NCBI GenBank assembly: GCA_003988855.1
Contig: QYAI01000118.1
Span: forward strand, 23,462-87,461
Source: Arachnopeziza araneosa
Lineage: Eukaryota > Ascomycota > Leotiomycetes > Helotiales > Arachnopezizaceae
Direction: 5' to 3'
DNA length: 64,000 nt
A program made the position numbers and the translations under genes. Of the stretch, positions 1 to 11,479 are shown piece by piece. The notes under the pieces were generated by a model, which saw only the letters and a list, made by a program, of their open reading frames with translations, ran no database searches and had not been told where the DNA came from. The first letter of the stretch is position 1. The number at the start of each line of letters is the position of its first letter.

Positions 1-1766
1 CAATCCGCCTTCCTCACGTGCCATGAGCTCTGTCAATTGCAGGGGTTTGAACTGCCACGCAGCCTTGTCCGCCCTCTAGTCGGCAAGCTTCAAGAATGTC
101 GGGCCTTTATCCACAAGTATCGCAGTCTGGTTAGTGAATGCGAACTTGATGCCTCCTCAGGCGGGAGGGTGCTCCAGCTCGGTCGCCAGGTCGCAGACAC
201 CATCCGTTATACCTTCGATGGAGATGCTGCTAAACTTCAGAACGACCTTGCTTCAGAGACAATAAAGCTCAGTACCTTCGCTAACATGATTCAATTGTTG
301 GTTGTTGAAAAACCTCGTCATCTCAGGTCCTGAACTGACTAGATATATAAAGGGGACTGTTGGTATCTGTGATCCGTCCCAATAATAATGGGAGCGCCTT
401 AACTCCCACTGCTCCTCCACCTGAAAACTCCCATGTTCCGACCCCACCAAACAGCTTAACTGCGTCTGATGCAATGGAATTTCTCGAGTTATACCCTGAA
501 TTGCGTAATTCGGTCGCTATTGCACCTGTCCAGGATTCGCGTCGTCGTTCTGGCTGGTCTTTTCGATTTGGCTCGCATCGCCGGCCACGTCTGGAAAACC
601 AACCTGCTACCCCGTCATTTTCTCCAGTACCTATCTTATCAAATGCCACCTTGGTGAACAATATCCTGACTGTGCCCAACAACTCTTTCTATTGTTCCGT
701 GAACGTGTATGTACTCGTCTTTTATGTTACAATCTACGTCCGCGATCTGATTGTTGCCTAGTATTATCGAAGGACAGTCGACTCCAGTACAAAGCTACCT
801 GATTCGGCAATCTGACAACGGTCCAGTCGTTGAATGGCACGGGACTAATGCCGCCATCTCAATCTCTCATTATTGTATGAACTACGTAAAACACTGCAGG
901 TCTTATTTTCTGATAACATGAATTAGTGGGGCCTGAAACCATCCCTCTTACCACACATAGCGTCCAAAGGAAACCTCATCACCAAGTACACTTTCATTTC
1001 CCACACAGAATTCTATTTCGCAATGGTAACAGGCTATGCGTTGATCACAGAGTCGATATAAAATACCAATTTGTGGCCGAAGAGCCCATGAAGAGAAGAT
1101 CAGAATTCGAAACCTTCCAAGGGCGGCTTTGTGGACGAGAATTAATCGGTGGCCGCTTCGAATTTGATGTCATTCGTTCTCGAAGGTCAATAGAAGCGAG
1201 GAATCAACATCTCAAGATTTGGAAGTCGAATACGAGCTTCCGAACTACGTTCTAAGTTTCTACGTTGGCAAGAGACGTGGAAACAACGTCCATTTGCACC
1301 AGGAATACCCTGTACGCTGGTTCGAGAAAACGTGCTACGAGATGAGCCCCAGAAAGATGCAATACACTATTCAACTCAGATTTGTGAATTTGCTCGGAGT
1401 GTCGGAGAACACAAACACACCTCGGAGATCAATTTCGTGGTCTAGTCCGAGCTTTTCTTTTTCAATGTCGAGCTCCAGAGGTAACTATTCCTGCCCCGAA
1501 ACAGATTTTCGATCATCCTAATCGGACTAGGGAGTTCCATGACATCAACGGGTACTTTCACTAGCCCGCCTGATTACGGATTTGAAGGATTAGAAACGCT
1601 TACTACCATACCGCCTAGCGTAGATCACGCTGAGCGATATGCTTCGCAGGACATTATTCATGAAGTTGAATTCCTTCTTATAAAGTTTACTTCAGATACA
1701 GGTAGGCCCACCGCTGCTGATGCCGTTGCTTCGCCGCTAACTCTATGTATGAAAAGATATGGATAA
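1..1766 (+). pseudogene. Decayed gene with fungal N-terminal-domain-like start
   Basis: An open frame runs from the window edge to 333 and looks like the helical N-terminal domain that precedes many fungal STAND or ankyrin proteins (LVGKLQECRAFIHKYRSL). A Ser/Pro-rich segment follows at about 360-700. At 960-1434 one frame reads as protein (for example RWQETWKQRPFAPGIPC near 1263) but is cut by several stops, including TGA near 1088 and TAG near 1189, that differ by one C-to-T change from Arg or Gln codons. A further short open piece lies at 1539-1766. I see no continuous exon model. The gene starts upstream of the window. It is most likely a relic, and the original family is uncertain. Confidence 0.45.
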
Positions 1767-3045
1767 TTTTAAAGTCACTTTTCATGAAGCGCACACTGCC
1801 ATAGAATCACTTCATGATTTAGATGTACTACCTTTGGCGAACTCTGCTCCAGAGAATGGAATGAGTTCCAATAATGCAACAGATACCTAGACTATTTCTT
1901 CGAAGGATTCAGTAGCTGGACTTCTGTAATATCCAGAGATCCGCGTTGACGAAAGGATAAGGAGATCTATTCCCATGGATTATCAAACAATACGTGGTTA
2001 CCTTCTGTTCTCCAACCTAAAGAGAAGACAACCGCTCAGAAAAGTTCGATAAAACTCCTCATCGTGGCTTAGCAAGCTACTCCGAGTTCGCCATGTCAAA
2101 TGCTAGCTAAGATGAGGGGCCATGATATCTGGACGAGTTGGATGCAAGCACAAAGCACCTTTACCAAAACCGGAGTCGCCAATGTGAAGCCCGTTGGCAT
2201 TTTAGTCAACCAGGGTTCCGGCTTGTAGCTTCGGTAAAGTAAGCAAAACGATTAGTTGTTACGCCTAGCGAACATGGTCCACCCAAGCTCTCACGGTGGT
2301 TGTAGCGCCGGCTAGACCAAGAACAGCTCAAGGGTGTGTTAGCGCAAGGACGTGACATGCGCTCCTCATCTAGGGCACAATTCGACGGCAGGAAACTAAA
2401 GATGCGGCGTTCTATAGAACAATGGCCGTGGATCGTAATACTTTTGAAACCTCTGCCCGCGAATAATTTACGAAACAGGGGGGTGCGAAGCGACCTCCTG
2501 GCGCTCAGACCTGGCCAGTTCGTAGGCAGGACAGGAATGGCTCTAACTACTATCGGTACGAATCAGGCTAGCTCATGACTGGACTTGTCTTTGAAAGCCT
2601 ACTAAGAATCCGTATCTGTAAGGTTTCAGAGCGTATTAAGCATGTCCTTTTCAGGATAAGAATATGGTGTTGTACTTGATAAACGTGAGATAGTCAAATT
2701 AAGTAGATCTGAAAGGTAGAGAGCTGAAGGCAAAGCGTAGGTTTTACATGTATGAAAATGGAGTAAGAGCTAAGAGTAAACATGTAATCCATTCTTTTAT
2801 GCGTGCAGAGTGGATTTTCCGTACCGACATCTGGATCTGTGATGCAAATAAAGGCCAGAGGAATTAACAAGCTTAAAGGTATAGGAAAATCACACTAGTC
2901 TCGCTCTGTTGAGATAGACAAGAGCGCTTGTAAAAATATATGGTACTAGAATTATGCAACTAGGGCTTGGTGGCCTGAGCTGAGAAGTGTGTAACTTCAT
3001 ACCAGACCTTGGGAATAATCTTCTCCATCACCCCAAATTAACTCA
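1767..3045. other. No supported gene
   Basis: Short frames only, all interrupted. The stretch may continue the decayed region to its left. The last 100 bases would be the 3' flank of the minus-strand GST gene. I see no RNA gene, repeat array or recognisable element. Confidence 0.5.
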
Positions 3046-3792
3046 CTACGCAAAAGCAGCCAGATCATACACGCCTCCCTTCTCCAACGCCGCCTTATAA
3101 GCCGGCCGCTCGATCATTGCCTGATACCACTTCCCCACCTTGGGGTACTTCCTAGCATCAAAATACTTCCTCTGCACCGCCATGTCCATCCCGAAGCTCA
3201 TATTAAATTCCGCGAGTCCGATCCTGCTCCCGGAAAACCAGGGCTGCTCGTCCGTGAGCGCGTTCTCCATGAGCTGAAAGGTGTCCCGCAGGTCCGAGAG
3301 GAAGTGGTTCACCACGGGCTTGACGAGCAGCAGGATGAGATGGCGCAGGCCGAAGGGGAGCAATGTGGGGAGGAATTCGAAGATCACGCAGAAGTCGACT
3401 TTTTGGATCAGGGTGCATTTTGCAAGTTCGGAGAAGAAGTTGCATCGCTGCTGTTCGGATGGGGATGAGGGTACCCATTCGCCGGTCGTGTAGTTGTCCG
3501 AGATGAACTGCAGGATGAGCCGGCTCTCGGTTAAGATGTTGGGGAGGACCTGGTATATCTGTGTTGGTTCATCGTCGACAGGCTCTAGCGTCACGATGGG
3601 TGACTTGCCGAGCGGAAATATGGTCTTCAGCTCGGGGTAGGTGGCTTTGGCTCGCCGTGAGTAGTTCTTGACGTGGTATTTGATCCCGTACGTGCTGGCG
3701 GCTTCTTCCAATGCCCAGACGACCACCATGGCCTGGGAGGAGGAGAGGTTGTATACCGTAGGGATGGTCTTCTGCGTGACGGATTGAGCCAT
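3046..3792 (-). CDS. Glutathione S-transferase, Gtt1-like
   Basis: Single-exon 248-residue protein. The N-terminal half is a thioredoxin-like GST fold with the sequence TVYNLSSSQAMVVVWALEEA, followed by the glutathione-binding GKSPIV segment near residues 62-67 and the ESRLILQFI segment. The C-terminal half is helical and ends with the KYPKVGKWYQAMIERPAYKAAL motif typical of fungal Gtt1-type enzymes, which conjugate glutathione to electrophiles. A hydrophobic stretch (LPFGLRHLILLLVKPV) in the middle fits the membrane-associated character known for some Gtt1 members. No organelle signal is obvious. The ATG has no upstream in-frame rival. The reading frame is intact. Substrate cannot be inferred. 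Confidence 0.88.
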   Translation of the reverse strand: MAQSVTQKTIPTVYNLSSSQAMVVVWALEEAASTYGIKYHVKNYSRRAKATYPELKTIFPLGKSPIVTLEPVDDEPTQIYQVLPNILTESRLILQFISDNYTTGEWVPSSPSEQQRCNFFSELAKCTLIQKVDFCVIFEFLPTLLPFGLRHLILLLVKPVVNHFLSDLRDTFQLMENALTDEQPWFSGSRIGLAEFNMSFGMDMAVQRKYFDARKYPKVGKWYQAMIERPAYKAALEKGGVYDLAAFA

Positions 3793-4199
3793 CCTCGACT
3801 ATGCGATGCCTAGGATCGAATCGGTTCTGAGGTAGGATTACTTGCAAAACCGAGAAAGCATAAGTCTAAATACCAAGAATGCGAGCGCGGTGGCAGGGAA
3901 AGCGTGATGTGACAGAACCAGTTTCAAAGTTGTGCAGCACATCTTTAAGAGGAATTCTGCAGCGATGGGGGGTAAACTTCAGGTAGCACAGACACTAGCT
4001 CAAGATGACTGCATACGGAGCGGCGAGTCGGAAAGATGATTACACGGGACTCTGGTCTTTACGTCAATCATCACCATGACCGATTACTGGGTAACGAGAA
4101 CGAGTCTGAAGGATAATTTCGCGTGACCTCCAGCGACCTCCAATGACCCAAACGAAACCTAATCCTGCCAGCGGGTAGACACAGGGAAGGAGGGAGCAG
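3793..4199. other. Intergenic, promoter side of GST
   Basis: The sequence upstream of the minus-strand GST gene and downstream of the ankyrin relic. No further coding sequence or structured element seen. Confidence 0.5.
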
Positions 4200-5036
4200 C
4201 TAGGGAAGTGTGTTTATAAGGGAATCCTCGTGCAATCCTCTCTTGAAAAATCTCGGTGCAGGGACGTCATTTGTGTCAGCGTCTGCTTCCAGCAACTTTT
4301 GTATTAGCACTTTATCTTTGCAATAGGAGATTGCTGCCTGCAATGCAGTAAGTCCTTCTGAATCTCCTGCCGGGCTATTCAAATTTGCACCCTGATCAAT
4401 TAGAAATTGGATGAGCTCGAGGTTTTACAGAGCTGTCCGTCCACACGCTGACACTGGATAATTCAAATCGGCACCTGCAGTGAGGAGACGGCGTACAACC
4501 TGAATATTTCCTTGAGCCGCTGCCATCTGCAAAGCATTCAGATTCAAGCCGTTCGTTCTGTTATCAAAATTCTCGTTCCCTATTTCCACGTTGTTGCAAT
4601 TTGCGCCTGCACCAAGCAGAATCTCAATAATTTCAAGGTTGTTAAGCCTAACCGCTTCAACCAAAGGAACCTTCTCACAAGACTGCTGCGAGTGAATGAA
4701 AATTTCATAGTTAGGATCGGCTCCTACTTCCAGTAGCATTTGAACCAGATTGCAGTCTTGCATTTCAACCGCTTGATAAGGCGCCTTACTGCTTCCATAC
4801 GTGCCCATACTTGCCACCGTTGCCAAAAGTATCAAAACAAGCTCTGAGTTTTGTTCCTCCTTGGCGAATACAAGAGCTTTGCCTAGTGTTGGGTCTGCAT
4901 TGGCCGAAAGAAGGAGTTGCGTCATTGCTATATCATTCAGCTCTACCGCTGCTTCGAGCGGCGTTTCCTCCCATCTCGTATAATTAACATCTGTGCCATG
5001 CTTCAACACTTCGAGTAATGAGGCAGACAATGGCAT
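4200..5036 (-). pseudogene. Broken ankyrin-repeat gene
   Basis: From the ATG at 5036 the frame encodes about five ankyrin units, for example TPLEAAVELNDIAMTQLLL, VPLVEAVRLNNLEIIEILL and NALQMAAAQGNIQVVRRLL. A TAA stop at 4425-4427 interrupts the unit GRTAL, and the same frame then resumes with NLELIQFLIDQGANLNS and another unit. The helix residues normally between TAL and NLELIQ are missing, so the break looks like a small in-frame deletion that left a stop. It could still yield a truncated protein of about 200 residues. No partner domain is seen on either side. Ankyrin repeats mediate protein-protein contacts; the target is unknown. Confidence 0.7.
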
Positions 5037-5053
5037 GGCTTGATATACTTTCG

Positions 5054-5132
5054 ATGTTTGGCTACTTGGTCTTGTTCTGAGAAGGGCATGAATTTTTTTC
5101 ACTGGATGTTTGAGCTACTTGGTCTTGCCTGA
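5054..5132 (+). repeat. Imperfect 29-bp direct repeat
   Basis: GATGTTTGGCTACTTGGTC at about 5054 recurs as GATGTTTGAGCTACTTGGTC at about 5105, and both copies end in CTGAG. The pair flanks the 5' end of the ankyrin relic and indicates a local duplication upstream of its ATG. Confidence 0.6.
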
Positions 5133-5534
5133 GATGCTACGACGCGCTTACAATCTTATCTTTGGATGTAGTCTTTAGATTGTTGGAGTGAAATTTATAA
5201 TCCCTCAATACAGACGAAGACGTAGTACCCTTCCTGGCACATATGTAGCGAGGTTTACTCTTTGAACCAATAGCACGGCTAGAAAAGATAAAAGAATGTG
5301 TTTGATTGGTTAAAAAATGCTAGAAAAGTGGATTTTCGCTACGAGTACCATGCGCCAGGGAAAGGACCGTACATAGAAACCAAAAACTAAAAGCCAAAAT
5401 GCAACCCAAGTCTATAATTCCCAAATTAATTAAACTCCGTACTCAATGCAGCAACTCAAACTCTTAAAACTCATTTTCCAGCACCATTGCTAGATTGTTA
5501 TAGCCTCAGGCACCCACTACACTAGCTACACTAG
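5103..5534. other. Intergenic, AT-rich
   Basis: Upstream flank of the ankyrin relic and 3' flank of the secreted-protein gene. Contains short CTAGCTACACTAGCTA-type repeats near 5520-5540. No gene seen. Confidence 0.5.
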
Positions 5535-6251
5535 CTAGTGGTAGTATTTAAGAACCACGAGCTCACCCCTCGCTTTCTCCCTTAGAGTTATCACCACCAC
5601 CAATAGAGCCCATACCAGATTCTCGTCCAGAGACTGATTGAGTGATATTATATAGATACTGGTCACCTTAGTGTTGGTAACCTGCACACTCTCCACACCA
5701 TTGGCACTCTGCGGGAGGATCGACATCTTGGAATCAATGCCCCAGGTGAACAACTCGCAGTTATTGACCCCGTTCACCGTGCCTGGGTGGAACGTAGTCG
5801 CGGAGCAGATCTGGCCGGGCGTAGTGTTGGTGAAGGTATCGCACGCGCTAAACACAATATCAGCAAAGACCTTGTGCGATGGAGGAAATGCAAATGCTTA
5901 CACGGCACAAGCGAGGGTGTTGTTGACGCGCTTGTCGATCACCAGGCCGCCGTCGGTGGCGAACTGCGTGTTGCAGTCCAGGCCGTAGAGATAGTGCTTG
6001 GATGGGATGGCGAGGAAGACGCCGCCGGGTTGCGGGCAGGTCGTGTCGGAGGGAATGACTGGGGTGGGTGCGGGTGTTGCGGTTGTGGTATGGGTTATGG
6101 TTTGGGTGCGAGTGACGGCTGGGAGATGTTAGGGGAGTGAGGGTGGAGTGGAGTGGAGGTGGAACGGACTGTGATCGCGAGCCTCAATGGGGCCGGCAGA
6201 AGCAAAGGCTGCAAGAGCAAGGACTGGGAAAAGGAGGGATTGAGCGAGCAT
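5535..6251 (-). CDS. Small secreted PAN/apple-like protein
   Basis: Three exons fit the splice signals and phases: 6251-6170, 6118-5902 and 5847-5535, giving 203 residues. Intron 1 (6119-6169) has a CTAAC branch site but a GTCCGT donor, which is weak. Intron 2 (5848-5901) has GTAAGC and TTTAG. The product starts with a clear signal peptide (MLAQSLLFPVLALAAFASAG). After a Thr/Pro-rich linker (TRTQTITHTTTATPAPTP) comes a cysteine-containing domain with spacing like fungal apple/PAN domains (CPQPGG, YGLDCNTQFA, ACAVACD, ICSATTF, NCELFTWG). The C-terminal 50 residues include a hydrophobic stretch (LVWALLVVVITL), so membrane retention is possible, or the last intron was missed. Secreted or cell-surface; binding partner unknown. 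Confidence 0.72.
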
Positions 6252-6420
6252 GTTTGTTGATTTTGAGGTCCGTTGAAGCTGTTTTGATGTGAAGGAAGAA
6301 TGAAAATTCCGAGAGTATGCTGAAGAGACGGAGGAAGGAAATGTAGTAAGGAAATATAGGAAAGCAATGTAGGAAAAAAGTACTGTAGAATGCTGAAGCT
6401 GTTGTTGATGGAAATCCCAA

Positions 6421-6431
6421 GTATTATATAC
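6421..6431 (-). promoter_or_regulatory. Candidate TATA element
   Basis: GTATATAATAC on the minus strand lies about 170 bases upstream of the ATG at 6251 of the secreted PAN-like gene, at a plausible distance for a fungal core promoter with a long leader. Confidence 0.3.
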
Positions 6432-7181
6432 TTTTGAAAGACCTCCTATCCTTCTCCATGCTGAAGTCAACGGAGACACCGCCTCCCTACCTGCACGAGC
6501 ACCAACTCTGACATCAGTCCAATCATTGATGGAGCCCCGATGGAACCGTCTCACAACCTTCTCGAAGCCTTTCCATCTTGGCAAAGCCCAGCTCTCGCTC
6601 TCGCAGCCAGCATCCGCACGTGTGGCACCACCCAAAGCATAAAAATAGCGCGCGCGCCGGATCCCACAACCTAAACCAGCATAGCAGGAACCCCAAAATC
6701 CCATCCCCACGAAGAAAACTTCTGCATGCCAAGTCTCTTTCCCCATCTTGGCGCCAACGACCGACTTTTGCACCACAATCTCAACCTATCCTGCCTAGAA
6801 AAAATAAAATACCAAACAGAACAAAGAACCGACTCTCATGATGCTCCCAATCTCAAACCGTGTATCTGCGTTGCGTATCGCAGAAGCTACAAAAGATTGC
6901 AATACTTATCCCGTGACGTGCACGACAACGCTGCTGCACCGCTGTTACTGGCTCAAATGTCATGATCGCTCCTGATCGTCGTTGTAATAAGGCTAGGAGT
7001 GATACGAACTGCACTTGCCGACGTAAATCCCATCAATTCACATTGGTCAGACTGGTTGGGCCGGTCAAGCTTAAATCAAGGTTGAGGATAATTCAGTGGC
7101 AGAGAAGGAATTACTATCGAAGAATGGTGAAGCATACATCTATGTACACGAGAAGATCTATTACATTACTCTGTGAAAAAT
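6432..7181. other. Intergenic, upstream of the PAN-like gene
   Basis: Both flanking genes are on the minus strand, so this is upstream sequence for the PAN-like gene and 3' flank for the glucanase. It holds a GCGCGCGC run near 6650 and a CACGTG core near 6617. ORFs here on both strands lack family resemblance and overlap each other; I do not call them. Confidence 0.45.
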
Positions 7182-9073
7182 CTAGTAATACTCCGGTAGC
7201 CCTGAGAAACTGGGTATCGCATCCGAGCAACTCCAAGTCCTCTGGTACGCCACGGCAGGAAGAATGTTGGCCTGAAGACCGGCCTGGTAACTCCACAACG
7301 GCGCCGATTCCGTCTTCCAAGTCCAGTAGAACCAGCCCCAAGAATTTTCAAAAGCGGACATCTGAGCCGCGGCCCACGTGATGAGGAAGGATTTGTATTG
7401 GGACGAGTAGGTGGAGGGGTCGGCGTTGGCTTGGGTACAGCTACATTGGCTATCTTGGGTAGGACAGCTGGGTCCGCTGCCAGGAAAGGTGCCGTCCCAG
7501 CGTGCGCCCATACCGACGCCGTTGAGGTATGGTGTGCAATCTGTGTCGGCTTGAGACCATTCCCCTACCATGGTGGGTCCAAAGCCGTTGGATTTGTCCA
7601 TGCTTCCCTCGATGGAGTTTGCAAAACTGCCGCATGCAAAGGAGATGCGATCTGCGTGCTTCATTTCAAGGGTCGAGGTAGCAAAAATGGTGTATTCGTG
7701 GGCATCGATGACCAGAGAATTTCCATATCCTTGAAGCTGTCCAGACCAGGTCCCAAACCCTCTGAACGACTCACTGAAGACTTGTGTTGCAGTGATTCCA
7801 TTACCGCGAACGATTGCGTAAGCCTGCTGCGTCCATTGGACCAGTTCGGCAAGTGGGATGCTTGCTCCTGGCTCGTTGACGAGTCCGTAAAAGGCTACAA
7901 TGTTCTTGTACCGGTCCTGAGCAAAGAATTTGGATAGTTGTTGATGGAGGTCAAGAGATCGCTGGGCATTTGTGGCTCCGTCTGGACCCATGATCCAATC
8001 GATCGACCCCGAACGTCCACTGTGATTCCAACCGTTCTGGCTGCCCGGTACGGCGTGTAGGTCAAGATTAACGCGTAGACCATGTTTCCGAGCCCATTCG
8101 ATGGCACGGAGGAGGTATCGCCAAGAGACGTTGGGGACATATGGATCACCTTGATATGTGGTGACAGCCCAATACGAGAACGGAATTCGAACATGGTCCA
8201 AGCCTGCGGCTGCGATGCTTTTGAAGTCATCTTCTGTAAAGAATGTGGCGTAGTGTTTTTCCAAGGTCTTGGTAGCTTCCTGTAGGCCCAGATGTGCACA
8301 AAGGGTATATTCATCTACTATACCCAGGCTTGAAGAGTATTGAAATAGAGAAGGTGTGATGAATGGTTCAAGAGAGAACCATCCCCCGAGGTTGACGCCT
8401 CGCATTGGTTGTTGGCCGTAGGTCCATGTCTCGTTCAAAGCAGGAACCGTTGGGTTTGCTTGCGTAGAGTCGTCCCATGTAGAATTCAAGCCCACAACGG
8501 GGAGACCACCCACGGTTGCGTTTGTAAATGTGCAGTTGAAATCGGTCATATCCAACCATGATGTCGGATCCATCCATGTCCCCTGCAGCGTCGAAGGAAT
8601 GCTGTCTGATGTTGAACATGCTGTGGGTGTCGCGCTGCTTGAGGAGGAGCTACTGCTGGACGAACTGGATCCGGTGCTGGATGTGGGGGAGCTCGAGAAG
8701 GTGGTGGGGAGAGAGTTGATGGCGGTAATCGATGTTGGCTGGTTTCCCGAGGAGGTCGAACTCGAGCCGTCCGACGCAGAGCCGGCTGAAGTTTTATTCT
8801 TCGATTCCGTCTTGATGACCTTCTTCCCTATCAGGACTCCTAGAACCACGGCTATAATAACAATCAATATCGTGACGGCGATGCCAATCAAGACCCCTGA
8901 AGCGTGTTAGCCAACGTTTGGTTCGCTTCTCTCGCGACGATTGCCTTACAGGTTCGTTTTGTCTTCTTTGCGATTCCCGATTCGAATTCTAGATTTGCTG
9001 CAGCAGCCAATGCCTCCTTTGAGCCGCTCGCGACAAGGCGAGTGCTGCTGGCGTGCGGTCCCTCGTCTGCCAT
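7182..9073 (-). CDS. Membrane-anchored GH5 glucan 1,3-beta-glucosidase
   Basis: Two exons, 9073-8950 and 8896-7182, joined over a 53-nt intron (GTAAGG donor, GCTAAC branch, CAG), give 612 residues. The layout is cytoplasmic N-terminus (about 41 residues), one TM segment (about 43-66), a Ser/Thr-rich linker with a poly-Ser run (about 70-135), then a GH5 catalytic domain starting near RGVNLGGWFSLEPFITPS. The acid/base Glu lies in YGLVNEPGAS (about residue 383) and the nucleophile Glu in MVGEWSQADTDC (about 487). This is the type II topology of exgD-like exo-beta-1,3-glucanases, which trim cell-wall beta-1,3-glucan from the outer face of the plasma membrane. First in-frame ATG is at 9073; frames above it open only through non-ATG codons. 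Intact. Confidence 0.92.
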
Positions 9074-10017
9074 GAGTAATGACGGATCACGTGTCCCCAA
9101 GGATCATTCTGCGACTCCTGGGCGGATCGAGCAACGACAACTTATATACTCTGGTTCTTGAGTTCCAAGTCGCGTCATCGCAATCGTCGGGAACCTAGCA
9201 GTCTTTAAGGCGTGAGCTACGCCGCAGAGTGACTCCTATCCTTCGCGCAGCCAATCTCCACATGACTGAATACGAATTAGACATCGGTTGCTGATGCCCC
9301 GCCGGCCGCTTCTTGGCGCATCAATGTAACCCAATGTCGTGAATGGCGGTGCCATGATCGAGTCGACTCCAAGATAGGCCGGGCTCTGAACCGTGCTCCT
9401 AGTTCATGGAAAATAAAGATTGCTGATCTGAACGGGCATCCTGCATCTGATTCGTGATCATTTCTTCAGGTACGATACCTATGATTCCGAGGTGCCATCG
9501 TCTGATTCTCCGTTGCGGGCCCTCGCATTTATTGAGTGGCGACATGACTACAAGTTCAGTCAGCATGGAATATATCGAGCCGACGGAGTCTGAATGGAAG
9601 TACCTGCGAGAATGGTCACATGACTTTTGCAGACAACAACCTCTCGAAGATCATGGATATGGAAAGCTAAGACGGACACTCGGTAGAGCTCTCTAGCTTG
9701 AAGCGCTATTTCAGGGAGTGAGACAAAGTTGTCTCCATAAAGTCATGTGCTGCATCATGCTCTTGTGGCGGAGTAAGGCTGAGCTTCAAACCTCATTTTA
9801 TATGTTCAACTTCGCAAGCGGTGAAAGTTCTTTCTGTAAAGTTGAAGGGTAATCCAACGAGACATGGCCCTGCGCGCTTCTCAGTACTCCGTACGGCGCA
9901 ACAGATTTCCTCGGTTTGTACGGCAAGAAGCTTCCCGCCCCAAAGTCAGAAGCGTGTGCGCCATCTGCGGGTAAGGCTTCACAACCTATGAGATGGCGAG
10001 AGAATGTCTGATGAGAC
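9074..10017. other. Intergenic between divergent genes
   Basis: Divergent promoter region between the minus-strand glucanase and the plus-strand ORF at 10018. Contains CACGTG near 9090, just upstream of the glucanase start. The small ORFs seen have no recognisable features. Confidence 0.5.
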
Positions 10018-11479
10018 ATGATCAGTCAAGTAGCACAAGATGAAGAGCAACTCTACTGTCTTAGGTGTCAAAGATCTGAACCACAATTCGGTAGAGAGCT
10101 CGCAAGCGCACTGCCGCAAAGCATCTTCTTTCCACCATCAGAAGCTGTTTTCAAAGGTGGTATTGAACAGTCTTCAGACTTCGATACATCCAATTTAGAG
10201 TACAGTACATTCAATTCAGAATTCCGTCAATCTAATTCAGACATCGATGTATTCCTAACAGATTTCGATATCTTCAACTCGGATTTCGATGGAAAGAGAT
10301 ACGGAAAAGCTCATCCACTTGACCCACTGAAGCTGTACCGCCGTCTTTCAAAACCAAGATACCGCGGAGAAAGGCGTCTTTCACGCCTTTCGAAACACCC
10401 TTGGAGATTAGCAGGAAACCAAAGGCCCGGATTGGTTACAAGCATTTTCATTCAATTTCGATCAACTGTTTTCGCTTTTCGCTCTTGGCAAGCCTTGTCT
10501 TTTGGAGCGACAATCGGTGATGATCAGGTGAAACTTAGTATCGTTGTTCAGCCTGGTATATATTTTGCATCGGATCTCTCTTTGAGAAAACAAGTTTCAG
10601 TTCATATATACAACTTTCTACACAACCAGGAACATCAACAGCTAGGCCCCTCGGCTCGAAACGGTGACCAGTATGATTTTATTTCGTTTGGAAACTCCAC
10701 AGTGCATTTGTCCAGAGCAAACTGCCAGTTACCCCACGGTAGCCTCCAAGATGATTCACGCAAGTTCCTGGTGCTGTGGTCTAAGAAAAACCAAGCATAC
10801 ACCCACATACCGCCCAAGTATCATCGTGGCTTGCCAGGCATCGGTTTCACTTTGGATGAGTACGACGGCCGTTGGGGACGAATAGTATTTCCTTCCATAT
10901 TCTGGCAGCCCAGGAAGTCCACACCCTATTGGAAGACTGGATGCACTACCTGCAGGTATGTACATATCTTGACTTGAGGTATTGTTGACTAATATTCGAA
11001 GAATGCGCCGCGTAAGATGCGATGAATTGCGACCTGCCTGTATGAGGTGTAGAAAAAGCGGAAGGTTTTGCAAGGGTTATTCTGAAACAGCAGCCATCGC
11101 AACGGTGGATGATCGGCTGGCTTCGTTCAATCTCAAAATTACAAAAGGCAACAAGATCAATCCAACAATAAAATTGACAGAGAGAGTACACCAGGCATCA
11201 TTAGGAAAGACAGACCCAATAACTGATTCTACCATGATAACTCCAGCGGAACAACTACTCTTAGCGGAACAATTACTCTTGGCTTTCAAAAAACACCCTG
11301 AAGAGCAAATATCGGCTACGCAACTACGTTTGCAATGGACTTGCGTAAGCTCCGCCTTCGTGGAAACAAACAGACACATTCCATTAGCTAACCTTATTAG
11401 GTATGTGGTCACACATCATCTGATAACTTTGTTGAGTACAAAGCAGGCTCCGTACATGAATTCGCCAAAGACCTCATGA
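10018..11479 (+). CDS. Zn2Cys6 zinc-cluster protein with long N-terminal extension
   Basis: Exon 1 (10018-10955) and exon 2 (11002 onward) join over a 46-nt intron (GTATGT, GACTAAT branch, AAG) in matching phase. The junction rebuilds a complete six-cysteine cluster: GCTTCR, then VRCDELRPACMRC and RFCKGY, the DNA-binding motif of fungal GAL4-type regulators. The motif normally sits near the N-terminus; here it follows about 310 residues with no other Met, including an Asp/Phe/Ser-rich stretch (SSDFD, LTDFDIFNSDFD). Downstream there is no clear fungal transcription-factor middle domain before the frame ends at 11479; a GTATGT donor at 11401 suggests further splicing that I could not resolve in phase. 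Possibly truncated or fused to decayed sequence. Confidence 0.5.

Noticed and set aside
6129..6776. 215-codon minus-strand ORF
   Set aside because: Only its last part, from the ATG at 6251, is coding; the upstream part is promoter sequence that happens to be open.
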